Below are positions 11,571-23,682 of a stretch of DNA of 64,000 nt, piece after piece. Every line of letters begins with the position of its first letter. Positions within the stretch are counted from its first letter, which is position 1. The notes under the pieces are model-generated. The model was not told where the DNA came from and did no database searches. It saw nothing but the letters and a program-made list of their open reading frames with translations. The position numbers and the translations under genes are program-made. Source of the stretch: Daucus carota subsp. sativus (Eukaryota > Streptophyta > Magnoliopsida > Apiales > Apiaceae); the NCBI RefSeq assembly GCF_001625215.2, contig NC_030383.2, forward strand, positions 8,816,779 to 8,880,778. Direction: 5' to 3'.

Positions 11571-14164
11571 ACGAGGCGGTTCGGTCAGAGGAGGAGCATT
11601 GGGGAAGTGAAAGGAGGGGAGGTTTTTGGCAGGTAGTAGTGGTGTATGTAGTTGCGATTTGTCAGGTGCTGCGTTGTTTTTAATTTATACACGGGGGGAT
11701 TGTGTGTGCTAACGACTTTTTTCTTTTCATTTTCAGGGGTTGGCTGGCTGCCTGGTGATTTTTGTTTTTCCGAAATTCACCACGCCTCACTGGTTGTACA
11801 ATGTCACTTTCAGAACAAGCCTAACCATTTCTTAAATAAATATTCAAAAATTTTAAAAAATTGGAAAAAAATAGTGATGTATCAAAAATTTGAACAATAT
11901 TTTAAAATATTAAAACATCCAATGATCTATTTTCAAAATATTATTAAAATATATTTAATAATATCGTGAACAAATGTTCTATAAATATATTAAAAAAATA
12001 ATCAATACTAATATTTTCTTTTCTATATACTCTAATCATATTTCGGACACCAGATTCTAGTCTCAACTAATGGACAGCAGGTTCGTAACATTTGGACTAG
12101 CCTTAGATATCTTCAGTGGCAAAGAAAATTGTAAGGAAGTCTAAAGTGTTGAACCATGAACTCTCAAGTACCAAGATTCAAACCTCACCCGATCTCCCCG
12201 CCTCTTGTACCTTCTAGCAGTCGCCACCTCTTCTGCCTCTAAGCAGCCAATTCACCGCTTATTATTTTTATGTGCTCCCCAGAACAAATCTTCCATCTGC
12301 TTATATAATACTATTCCACGATTCCCTTCTTACAATATTTCAGAAGATGCTTTCTCTCATGTGTGTATAGGTGGTTAGTCTTGACTTCTATACAACGTGA
12401 CGTGGGTGTTTGACAAAGGGGCTTCTGGATTTTTTTGACATAAAAATCGACTTCTACTTAAATCGAGGTGTTTGGCTGATTATGAGAAGCACTTATATTG
12501 AAGATTAAAAGCCCCAAAATAGAAGTTAAGAAACCTAGTTTATTTCGAGGATTTAGCTTCTTCTATCACTTATAATCAATATATATCCAAACACTTTTAA
12601 TAACCTATAAGTCTAAACCAACTTTTCATTTATAATCTATTTTTTTATTTTAAACAATAAATCAATTTTTTTAAGCCCGGCCAAACGGCCCCAATAACTT
12701 TACTGTGTTTCATCCGTTTATGGGGGTGTTTGAGAAACTTTAAAAAGAAATGATTTTTTTAAAGTAAAAATTTGAATAAAAATTAATAAGTGGATAAATT
12801 GTTTCAAAAAAAGTAGAAACTTTCTAACATTCTTAACTTTCTAAAAAAAATATAAATTTTCTAGTATTCCCGACTTCTTAAAAAAGTTTCTATCTGTTTG
12901 CACAAATGAATTAAGAAGACAAGACTACATCTTCTGAACAAACGGACATCGGACGCTATATCTTTCGCAATCTCCTATATACTCTAATAATTTAATATTT
13001 AAATTAAATCTCAATCACATGGGGTCGGTGAGTTACCTAATTAAACATAATTATTGTTTCGTGGAAATCACATTATTAGTTTCAATGGGCCTATGTCATG
13101 AACTTTAGTCCGACTAAATAATTTAATGTAAACAAATATTAATATTATTATAAATACAATAATTTATTATTTATTATAACATAAATAACTGTTAATTTCT
13201 TGTACATATAAAATCTGGTTACTAAACCGTTTAACATTACTATTGTCAATAATAACATTTTTACTGAAAATAACTAAAAAAATTTAGAAAATCTGAAAAC
13301 ATATTTCTCGAACATCAATTTTCGATAAAGCATACTTCCTCATATTTTTGATAAAAGCTATTTTCAACTTTTACAAAAACTTGTCATAAATTTTATTGTC
13401 ACACTTTATTAGAAACATTAACTTGTACATTATAATTATGATATGTAAATATTAAAAAGAAAATATCAAATAATTACCATTTTTGCAACAATAAAAATAC
13501 AATATACATATGATTTGTGATAACACTAATATTTAGGGTATAAAATGTGGGCAATAGAAGATTGTAGTTGAAGGTAAATTTTTAGATTATTAAATTTTTT
13601 ATATTTTTAAAATGTATGTATATAATTAAGAGAAATTTTACAAAATGGGAATTGTATAAAAATTAGGAGGAACACTAGTCTGAATCAGGGGTTTGGTTCG
13701 GATTAGAGGTAGAAACGAAACGAAACCATGCATTATCGGTTTTTTAAATTAGTCGATCAGAAATCATAAATCTCATTTCGGTTTCGGTTTGGATCAAAAT
13801 AATATCAGATTGATGTATCCAGATTTTGCAATTTAAACCCTACCGTAATCGGATCACCACCCCTAAGTCTAATGATGCTCAATTCAAATATTAAAATATT
13901 AAAATAAGTAAATAAACATACTTGTATTATAAGTCATCGTGCATAGTTAGTGAAAAATAAAAAATAAAAAATAAAATTGATAAATATGATACTTGTTTGA
14001 TGAAAAGAAATTATCAAAATAAAAATTATTATCAGAAATATAAGCACGTATAATTTTTATGAATAAATAAGAAAACTGTCCTATATTTACTTCACAAAAA
14101 CAATAATTAACATATATGTATTTTCAAAAAAATAAAATAATTTACTGTCTCCCGCAAATAATTA
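11571..14164. other. Intergenic, decayed transposons, shared upstream region of PGI1 and mL43
   Basis: Strongly AT-rich. At about 12408-12695 a stretch begins GGGTGTTTGACAAAGG and ends GGCCAAACGGCCCC; these are imperfect inverted ends like those of hAT-type MITEs. A second, weaker candidate covers about 12722-12960. Near 13690-13870 lies a degenerate G/C-richer patch with GGTTTCGGTTTGG and ACCACCCC ends. No open frame here looks like a gene. Confidence 0.5.
12408..12695. mobile_element. hAT-like MITE candidate (GGGGCCGTTTGG ends)
   Basis: The left end GGGTGTTTGAC and the reverse complement of the right end, GGGGCCGTTTGGCC, are imperfectly related. Internal blocks around GCTTCT/AGAAGC recur in opposite orientation. 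The same end style occurs at 39650-39893. I could not find a clean target duplication, so the superfamily is inferred from end sequence only. Confidence 0.45.
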
Positions 14165-14357
14165 CTCCCTCTGTCCCATTTTAACTGATATTTGACTTTT
14201 TGACACGTATATTGAGATGTAAAAAAATAATATCTACACTCAATAAAAAAATTCAATTCTTATATCAAATAAAAGTTTAGATTCTAAACTTTTATTTGAT
14301 ATAAATTTTATAAAAAATTATTATGTTTAGATGTGATTTTTTCGACATCTTAAAATC
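14165..14357. mobile_element. Truncated Stowaway MITE (family B)
   Basis: Begins with TA plus CTCCCTCTGTCCCATTTTAA and follows the same internal sequence as the full-length copies at 34876-35110 and 51101-51334, including a block reading ATATCAAATAAAAGTTTAGA. The right arm stops after the motif ATCTTAAAATC, so the right terminal repeat is lost. Confidence 0.85.
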
Positions 14358-15397
14358 TATACTATACTATAATATAATAAGCCAACATAGGTTTAATTTG
14401 TAGTCGTACACAATTTTGATTTGGTCATCTTCTTTATAACTACAAGTCGATCACATGTAGACTTCTCTTGCTCTTACAATATTAAAGAGTTTTATACTGT
14501 TCAAATTACAAACACTTGTGATGTAATACAAGATAAAAAAAACTCCTCCATTATTCGTTTAAATATAATTTATATATTATTTATATACTATATTATAATA
14601 AACTGATATTGGTATAATTTGTAATATAATCAGTTGGTAAATATAATCTGGTTAAAATCTAATTCATTAATACTAAAATATTAATAAAATGATGTTAAAA
14701 TTTAAATTATAATTAATAAATTAGGAATTCTATACTCGAAGCACGGGCTAGGGACGGTGGGAGTATAAAAAAAATAAATGATTCCGTGCTGCGTGCTGCC
14801 TAAACGATACACAAGTTTGTAAAGCTGTGGCGACGGAGACCTAGAAACTGTATAGCCCCAGGCACCAACTGAAGATAGAGATCGAGTCATTGTAATAATC
14901 ATCCCTAAAGGTAACAATAATTATGCTATACTTCGTAGTTAAGCCTACAATTAGAAATGTTACTCAACTTATGTGTTTGTTTAATTTGATTGTTTCTTCT
15001 ATTGCTGCCATATTTGATTATGCTTTCCGGTTCTTTTGTTTTGACGCCGTTGATTTAGATTAGAGCTCTCAATTCATATCATTTTGCCCTAATTTCATCG
15101 AGATTTTGATTTATGTTTGATTAATTTCATAGATATGCCTAGGTTTTGTTAGACCACATACGAATATGCTCTTTGCTGATGCTCAAGTGTATTGGGTCGA
15201 TGTATTGTGTTTTTGTCATGAAATGGTTCACGAATTAATTGCGTGTTTTAGTATCATTGTCGTTTTTGTTATTATATGTATTGTTTGATTATATTAGTTT
15301 TAGACTACTTGACGTGGTAAGTGTTTTTGTTGTTTGTTGCGTATGTTAATATGCACCTGAGCTGAATCGAAATTGTGTTTTTTGCTGGATGGACCAG

Positions 15398-17389
15398 ATG
15401 TCGCAGAGAGGAGTTTGGCAGCTAAAAAAGCTCGTTGTGAGTTACTGCAACTGGGGAGGAAGTAGTAGGGGTGTCAGGTGTGATGTTATTCTCCCCCCTT
15501 TTTTTTTTCAGTTGGCGACTTTTAGAATATTCTCTTTGGTTTGCTCGTTTTAATGTATGAAAGATTGTGTGAATTATGTGTTGCCATGCTATCTTGGTAG
15601 GTTGATTTTTCACTTGTTCTAATAGTATGTTAAGCTATATTTTTCTGGATCGATAATATCTGAATAGAAGACTGGAAAATGCTATATCCAGATTGAAGCA
15701 CTTGGCGTAGTTCACTAATTGTTTTGAAAGTGGTACCTTGGGTAGGGATGGGGCCATAACTCAGAGGTTTTTTTTTTGTGTGTGTGCGTGTGTTGAGGTG
15801 CCTTTATTTTCCAATACGTTGAACCCTCTGCTTCTATTAGCCTCCTAGGCACTGATAAAATGATAAAGCGAAAATAAGATGACAATATATAAGAAGGGGG
15901 GAGGCGGATTGTTACTGTGCTTGCAGGAAATGGAGATAGATGATAGTGATTAGATATTTGGAGATAAAAACTAAGTTCTAATAGATGTTAGAGTAAATGT
16001 GAGGGGATAGCTTTTGTTTAAGATTTAAAAAAACCTATTGGATATCAGATCAACCTATGTGCATATAGTTAGCAACCTATATGCTAACAATGTTTGGATA
16101 TTAGATCAAGTGTCTTTACCTGCCAATATGCTGAACCTTCTGCTTCTATTTTATTGTATTCTTGCCAGCCTCTCTGGCACTGATAAAATGGAGGGATAAT
16201 GCGATAACAATATGATGCGGGAGTGACGGATTGTTACTTTTGCTTGCAGGAAATTGAGATTGACAATAGTGATTAGATATATGGATTTAATGGAGATGTT
16301 AGAGCAGATGCAAGGGGATTTTTTTTTAAAACATTTTAAGAAATATTACTTTTCTCCTCTGCCACCGTGTCAGTACTTAATATTCACCTATTTTCTCATA
16401 ATGCTATTAACTTCTCCAATTTATACTGATATAGCTCACTACTTCTATATGTTATAGTAATTTGCCTTTGGACACATTCTTAATTTATTTCTGATGTCGT
16501 AGGGAATTTATGGAAACAAAGTTGCCAGCATTTAAAGAAAGCAATCCTCAGCTAGAGGTTGAAACCAAGCACATTGGTGGTCAGCATCCACATTTGGAAG
16601 GAATATACAGTAAGACATGCTCTCATTTATGTATAAAGTTCAAATAAAATGAGCATTGTGTTTGTTGTTAGCTGTTAATAAATCTTGTAGTAGAATTAGG
16701 TGTTGTTACTTTTCATAATTAGTGGATATTTTCAATTAATGCAGTCCAAATTATGTAAGTGAGTTATTCTTATAGTATTCCCAGATACATGGAAATCTGA
16801 TGCAAAATTATGCCAGCCAAATTTGTTGTTTCAATAAAAAATATTTAGCTAGTACGGGAAAAAAAATAAGTGGGGTGTCGGTGTCTTGGGTAGTTTGTTA
16901 AATTTCATTGGTGCATGTTGAATTGTCAAGGTTGTTGAAACATTTGGGTTTATAAGTTGGGAGTCAACCAATTTAGTTGTTTTTCGCTGAAATTAGGTAT
17001 AAGGATTTAATTCAGTCCAAACAAATACGTATTCAAAATTTTAAAATGGATGTACAGTTTATTAGAAGCAAAGAGCCCTACACTCTATCGTTTGAATTAT
17101 CAAGTGAATGGAATATACTGTCAAGCAATTGCTGCCTTGGGACTTCTCAGTGCTTGTTGAGGAAAATTATTTACAATAATTTAATTTCTCTGTAATAATA
17201 TTTTCCCAACACACAGGGAACAAGAATGAGAGGAATGTCTGTGTCAGAAATATGACCCCTGAAGAGGTGCTTGAGTGTGCAACAAAGTTAAGGAATTCAC
17301 TTGGAAGAAAGGTGGTGAAGCTGAAGACCAGACATGTCACCAAACACCCCAGCGTGCAAGGAACATGGACTACAGCTCTGAAGTTATGA
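15398..17389 (+). CDS. Mitochondrial large-subunit ribosomal protein mL43 (L51/S25/CI-B8 family)
   Basis: Structural protein of the mitochondrial ribosome with the thioredoxin-like L51/S25/CI-B8 fold. Three exons, 15398-15477, 16503-16609 and 17217-17389, give 119 aa, the length I recall for the Arabidopsis homologue. Motifs are RGVWQLKKLVVSYCNWGGSS at the N-terminus, GGQHPHLEGIYR in the middle, and LRNSLGRKVVKLKTRHVTKH then PSVQGTWTTALKL at the C-terminus. The start is the first ATG after a CAG acceptor. The good donor AAAG|GTAACA near 14909 suggests a 5' UTR intron of roughly 490 bp ending just before the ATG. Intron 1 contains an ancient direct duplication (see findings). No cleavable presequence is obvious, as usual for this family. 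Confidence 0.95.
15807..16286 (+). repeat. Diverged direct duplication inside mL43 intron 1
   Basis: Segments 15807-15962 and 16121-16286 share the same order of blocks: GAACC(C/T)TCTGCTTCTATT, GGCACTGATAAAATG, CGGATTGTTACT, TTGCTTGCAGGAAAT and AGTGATTAGATAT. Many small indels separate them. Each copy contains a polypyrimidine-CAG motif that could act as a cryptic acceptor. Confidence 0.8.
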
Positions 17390-18781
17390 AATAAATAAAG
17401 AGATCGGCTGTTTCCGACCTTTCTCTGTGATGCATCGCTAGTGTTGCTGGTTGTATCGTTCCTACCCTTCTGTGCCATTCTAGTCAAATTAGTGTAATGG
17501 CATTGTAGGAAGTTCTGTCGTTAGGTTATCAAACTTTCTTTATATTAAATCTTTGAGTTCCCTTTAGCTATGAAATAGTACGACATTGGATTAAGAGAGT
17601 CCTATAAATTGGATTTCAGTTTTAGAATTTATAGTTATATTATGTTTGTCAAGGGGCTCGTTGAAATTTGCTTCTCGGAGCTGAAAATAATTGTTTGCTT
17701 CTAATATCCAAATCTAGTACCGAAGCATTTTGATGGAAAAATAACTAGACATGCATATCCCACACGATGATTCAACATTTGTCTGAATGGCAAAATAAAA
17801 TAGACTGCTTGCGTGTTGATGATAGTATACATTCTGTTTTCAACCAACTATTTCAGTCTAATCCAGATGCAGGGACATAATAGACATCCATCCACATGTA
17901 TCTAATATACTTTCCAGTTCTGCGATATGACTCTCTTTGTATGAATTTTATTGCTATTGCGGTGAATCAGGTGAAAGCTTTTTTCTTCTATGACAATTTA
18001 AACTTGGCAATTCCTTATATTTTTTTGTTTATGAACTTTCAGCTGGTACTATGTTTTCTTCCTGTGTTTGTGATGAAATCAATAAAAAAATTTACGTTTT
18101 AGATGAATGGAAAAAGAAATCTTTACATTTAGTTAAGATCTCCTGCGAAAATGATATGAAAGATCAAAAAAAAAAAATGGTATTTGCTGGCAAAAACATA
18201 TTTTTTTAGTCAATTGATCTGATTGCAACTTTGTATATGAATTTTCAAAGTGATCAAATGGGAAAGGCTGTCCTGATATCATCAAAGAAACCTATGCTAA
18301 CAGCAACTCAATATTTAGTCTAATATCATAAACATTCTTCATGTAATGAAATTATCACAGATAATTAGTTTAATAAGCAGAAATGTAATGAAACACAGAA
18401 GACATAGTTTTAAACTTAATGTCTGTCTTTAAAAAAAAAGGATGAACAATATGTGACGAGTGCAGAAATTTCATGCAAGGTTCTTTTGCATCTGTCATTG
18501 CATCCCATTACCATCTTCATACGCATCTCCCGTTGCATCCAAATGAAAGATTGGCAGTTATATGATCTACTGAGCTCTGACCATTATCATAGCCATAAGA
18601 CATAGTTCACTTTTCGACAACCATTGTTTTTTATTCACGGCAGAACAAGGCACGCCTCTCCACTATCATTGTTACAGTTTTCCTTTTTCTTTTTACCACA
18701 AAATCTGCAAGATTCTCCAATAAAAGATAAGAAGAATTATCTTTTCCTGAACTTTCCCACGTCGATGGACAAAATCAAAAT
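17390..18781. other. Convergent intergenic region, mL43 and CAF 3' ends
   Basis: Holds the 3' UTRs of mL43 (rightwards) and of the CRM protein gene (leftwards). AT-rich with short poly-A runs near 18166 and 18430. No transposon with intact ends and no convincing coding sequence was seen. Confidence 0.5.
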
Positions 18782-21728
18782 TTACTTTTGACCATCATTT
18801 CCCCTCCATAGTATGATCTGCTCATCCTTGAACAAGATAGGGACACAAGGTACTAAATCCTGCATAGACGAAATTTCGAATCAAACATACAAGACCTGGC
18901 AATACGATCGAGATTGACAAGGTCATAGCAACTAGAAAGTTGAAAAGCAAGACTATATATACCCTTAATTTCACGCCTATCTTTTTGCAGTCACTGGTAC
19001 CAACATGAGTACAATCCAACCTTACAACTTCTTCAGCATTAAAGGCCTCTCTCACTCTCTCCACTACGTTTACATAGACACCATTCCTGGCTGTGGAAAT
19101 AATTGGAAAAAATATTTAAAACACAGTCCTGCTGGCACACAAGAGATACATATAGCAAAATAAAAGTAAAGCTAAAACTGTACTGCTTACTAAGTTTCAT
19201 TAGTGGAGAAGAATTTAGTCCTCTGTTTCTCATTTCCTTTGTTTCGTCAAATGTCATGCCATCAGCAACATTCTTCACAAGCTTGGGAAATATCGGTTCA
19301 CGTGGCTTCCACAACATCAAAGGAATTGTTGGTCTATTATTTGGGTCATAATGTCGACCGCGATACAGAAGAAGAATATTAATGTTGCGGTATATAATCT
19401 TTCCTCCAGATTTGTCCTAACACAATTGCTAGAAGCCAAAATCAGGTAAGGTATACTTAAAAATAATTCAGATATTTCAAAATTCACTTGAAGAGGATCG
19501 TGTCTGAATTTCAGACCTCAAGATGGAAGCAAATAGCACTCATATCAAGTGTTGGCACTCCTAAACACTTAATTCTCACAGCTTCAGCTCTCTTCCAGTG
19601 GCTGTGGATATCATCTAGCATGTTGTGAGTTACTCCTCCCTTCCCTATAAACATATATAATTATGCCACCTTAATAACATATAAGCACATAACACATTAT
19701 GAAGAACAACAGTTCCAAGTATGAACCTTATAAGGAGTAGGCAGGTTCAATATATATACACCTAAGAAGTTTAAAGAACAAATAAGTGCATCCGGAGATA
19801 TGATAATTTAACAGCACATATGGAAGGCTTGACTATCTATAAGTGAATATAAAGGTAAAATGATGAGCAAGAACAACCACAAGGCAAAGTTTTGTAAGCA
19901 AAGATTTGGCGGCAGAATCACATTGCACATCAGATATTATTATATACTTAAATCATGATACTTAAATTATAATTCTTCTTGATTTATATGTCCCGCCTAA
20001 GCAGAATTTGAACTCCTATACAGAGGTTTGAAATTGTTAATTATAGACTTAAATATTTTGAATGGCAAAGTACTTTCAGAATATATTCGAAGACTTATTT
20101 GAGATTCTACACTTCACTTCTAATAAAATTAAACCCATTTTTTCATCTTATTTTTAACTATTTTCTGCCATTCCCTGATCTGGCTTAACATCAGCTCAGA
20201 CCAAAAACTTAGGCAGCAAAAGTAATAATTACCTACACATAAACGAGATCTTGAAACCAAAAATCTTTTTGCAAGTGGTTTTATTTTTGAGTACAGAGAA
20301 TTGTAGCAATCAACCTTCCTCAAATACAATTGTCAAAAACTAGTTATTTCACGTATCACTGAGTAAAAGTGCAAGAAAACTCCTGCACATTTAGTTAGTG
20401 AATCTCCTTAAACAGATGGAGCAATATGACAACTGCCAAAACCCATCTTAAACTTGCCACAAAGCCAACACTACCCACACCCTAGCATACCATATGATTA
20501 TCTTTAAACATTTGACTTTATAATTTGATGTTGGAGCGAGAATAATACTATATATATAAGATATTACATATACAGCATTATTTCAATAAATTGTTACATT
20601 GTTATATACACAACCATGTAGAAAACAAGGTTGGTTCTTGCATTGTTTCAATAAATTGTTACAATGTTGTTTATGCCTTTATGGAGTAGGAGGGATTCCT
20701 AATATATATAGATGTCGTGTGTATGTAAACATTATTCTCTCTGAAGGTACATTGGCAATGTAACATTGCAAAGTAAAAATCGCGCCCCAACTTTATTTCT
20801 ACAAACAAAACCCAAAAACGACACAAGACTGTTCAATAAACCTGAAAACGATGCAGCACAAACTCAGGTAATTTAAATTCGGTTTTTCTAGTGTGTGCCC
20901 ATGGGCACATGCTAAGCGCGGAATTTGATAAGTTTGAGAGAGTTTGATTGGCTCTCATATCTTAATAATGGTGGACCCCCCTCAAATCCACCAACCACAC
21001 CAATCAAAATCTCCCAAACATATCAAATTTTGCGCTTAGCATGTGCCCATGGCCACACACTAGACAAACCCATTTAAATTTAACACAACACAACTCTTTC
21101 CTATACATTTACTGTAATTAATGTAAGCTTGCATATTCATTTTAATCATAATAATGCAAGTTTTAGAACCACGCATAAATCGACACATTCACAAACACGA
21201 ATGCAAACCCAAAATTCAAACAAGCAACAAACTCTCACCCAAATTAATCTGCCTAGAACAATCACTATGCCAATACCGTTCGACAAGCTCAGACACTTCA
21301 TCCTCACTCAAATCCTCTCCAAGAACCTCCTTCCTCTTCCTCGCCGCCTCCTCCGTCAACTTCTCTACCTCCCCATCAACCGGAGCACAAGTCCCGGTCC
21401 ATTTCCGGTCAAGCCGTCCCGGCCCAAAAGGCGAAAACTTTGGGGTTTCTCGAAACGCAATGGGCTTAACAGAGCTGTTGGTCTCGGAATATGAGTACTT
21501 GAAATCAAAGGGCAGGTCTGATTTCAGCGGGAAAGGGTCGGAAATTTGGGTTTTTTGAGGGGCTTTTGGGGTTTTAGGTTTCTTGGATTTGGGCTTTGAA
21601 GGGGTTTGAGTTTGGAGGGGTTTAGAGATGGGAGAGAAAGGTGGGTCGTAGTGAGACTGGGTTAAATTTCTGTATGTGTAGATTAGATTGGTTGGATAAA
21701 GGCGTATACACAGCTTGGGTTTCAGCAT
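18782..21728 (-). CDS. CRS2-associated factor (CRM domain protein), mitochondrial type
   Basis: Predicted organellar group II intron splicing factor of the CAF/CRM family. Five minus-strand exons, 21239-21728, 19517-19644, 19191-19416, 18963-19090 and 18782-18859, splice in frame to 349 aa. The N-terminus (about 1-60) is rich in Pro, Ser, Thr and Lys, with few acids, as in a mitochondrial presequence. A conserved CAF block follows: KFSPFGPGRLDRKWTG and then ERYWHSDCSRQINLG. The first CRM module spans about 165-260 (THNMLDDIHSHW, GGKIIYRNINILLLYRGR, IPLMLWKP). A second shorter module contains VVRLDCTHVGTSDCKKIG and ends ILFKDEQIILWRGN. Similarity is nearest to the short mitochondrial CAF rather than to the longer plastid CAF1/CAF2 proteins. 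Targeting is inferred, not shown. Confidence 0.92.
20887..21064. mobile_element. MITE with palindromic TGTGCCCATGGGCACA ends (full copy)
   Basis: A 178-bp element in CAF intron 1. Its 33-bp terminal inverted repeats (20887-20919 and 21032-21064) differ at one position. The left repeat contains the perfect 16-bp palindrome TGTGCCCATGGGCACA. A TA at both borders is compatible with a TA target duplication. Related copies occur at 52085-52264 and, as partial ends, at 47916-48073. Confidence 0.85.
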
Positions 21729-23682
21729 CGCCGGCGTTCCGGGGTTATTTTGTCAGCAAACTATCCGTCGTCGTACAGTCTTTACTCCTCCGTCCCCCAG
21801 GGTCTTTACCGGGTTATGGAGCGCTGCATTTTAATTTTTTAAAATATTCTTTTCTAATAAAATTCAATATTTAAATTTTAATTTAGAAGATTAATATTTT
21901 AAAAATAAGTTCTATAGAGTACATAAAAACATTGTAGTATTGGAGTACGAATCATAATTTTATTAGTTTGATCATAAATAATATCTTTGATTATCCAAAT
22001 CTATATATAATCTATCAATTTATAAGTTGTCTTGCATATAATTGTTTATCAATCATTAATATCTTTCAACTTTAACAAGTATTAAGATTATTGTTTCGCT
22101 TATTAGTTATATTGCAGAACATAGAGTCCTGTAATTTATAAAAGTGATTATTCTGCTTTTTGATTACAATATTTATGTTGCAGAACATAATGTGCAAGTT
22201 GTCAAATGTTTACAAATATTACTGAACAAAAAAAATTTAAATTTTAAATAAATATATTACATTTTATCAACTTTGTACTCCAATACTCCAATATTTTGTG
22301 TACTCCATAGAACTTAAGTCTTAAATTCTTAATGAGAGTTTTAAATCATGTCGAGATTACGTTTCACGATGTAAAGAATCTGGTCGGTCGGACGGAGGGA
22401 GTATTTTATAACAACAAATTATTTGTGTTATTTTATAATAAAAAATTACTATCCGGTAATATAATATTTATATCCGGAATTTGACGGAAACTATCCCCAC
22501 TATTTTATTTTAGCAAATTATCCGCACTATTTTATAGATATTTACAACTTCCTCGTGCACCAAAAGAATCGAAAGAGCTTCTTTCACACATGAAAAACTT
22601 TAATCAGAGGGCATGTTGAAAAGGAAATTAGATAAAATTTGATGTCTAAGAAAAACGCTCAAAAGAAAAAGCAAAATCCCCAGAACTAAGAAGAAAGGAG
22701 AACTTTCATTCAAGAAAATCTATCGACTAACCAAAGGTTATGCAGAGATGGCCTCAGAAATTTAGCCAATAAAACTTTAATGACTGAGAAGAAAATCAAG
22801 ATGAAAGACAAAAATTTGCGGAAAGAAAAAAAGAAGAAAGGAAAGAAAAAATCAAGCACGAAAGATTATGTCAAGCACCAAAACAAAGTCATCTAAAATG
22901 ACACAATCGTTAATTAACGACAAATAAAATTACAATATACGATCAAAATGCCATTAACTATGACACTCCCTCGAAAGGAACACAATAATTAATTAAAACT
23001 AACATATATCTAAACACAATTTACGATATAAAGTCTTATAAATCTAATAATAAACTAATCACAAAATTCAATTACGAAAATATGATTTTTATTTAGAGCA
23101 AAAAGTTAATTTAAATTTGTGCATGAAACTAAAAAAAGAAAAAAAGTACTATTTATGCAGACTTAAATGGACAAAAGTAGATTTAATAAATTTCTGTCAA
23201 TATTTAACCTGAAAACTCAAAACTAATTTGAAACGAAGGATTATCATTTTTTGTTCTCCCGAATTTTCTCCTCCGAGAGCTACAGGTATGCTTAACTAAA
23301 CCAAAATGCTACTCACATATTCTTGACAACATAAATTGGCAGAAGGGGTAAACCATGGCTAAACAATTGAGCACTTATTATAAAGCTAAAACCATCAATT
23401 TTTAGTCAGCAGACTTATAATTATCATGCCTAAGTTCCTATGGTAAGACTAGAGTCCACATCCAATATCAACGAGTCCATATCCGATGACTATTTACATA
23501 TTCTGTACAATGACCGGCGACAGCTGCTGGAAATCAGGAGGTATAAGTTGTGTTGGCATTTTGAGGTGAAGACGCGAAGTTACTTGTTTTGTGATTGCTA
23601 GAGATGTCTATAGTTGGGAAGGTCAGCACTGATCCCCTTTCAAAAACCGGAGATGATGACTGTGAGGTGAGTCGTGTTGGAA
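21729..23682. other. Intergenic region between CAF 5' end and PEPKR2 3' end
   Basis: Contains the CAF promoter at the left, a MITE at 21908-22314, a lone Stowaway-like end reading GGACGGAGGGAGTA at about 22390-22403, and a purine-rich stretch (22560-22900) of GAAAGAAAAA type. The PEPKR2 3' UTR lies near 23400-23682. No coding sequence recognised. Confidence 0.5.
21908..22314. mobile_element. MITE with ~42-bp terminal inverted repeats and TA flanks
   Basis: The left end AGTTCTATAGAGTACATAAA pairs with the right end (about 22275-22314) over roughly 40 bp with a few mismatches. Both arms carry GTATTGGAGTAC. TA flanks both borders, consistent with a Tc1/mariner-type insertion. The internal sequence is AT-rich and non-coding. 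Confidence 0.75.

Noticed and set aside
11652-11969. 105-codon frame upstream of PGI1
   Set aside because: Low-complexity Phe/Ile/Lys-rich translation of AT-rich DNA, without motifs.
21129-21558. Plus-strand frames of 121 and 134 codons opposite CAF exon 1
   Set aside because: Shadows of the conserved CAF coding strand, which has family motifs and correct splicing; no independent signal.
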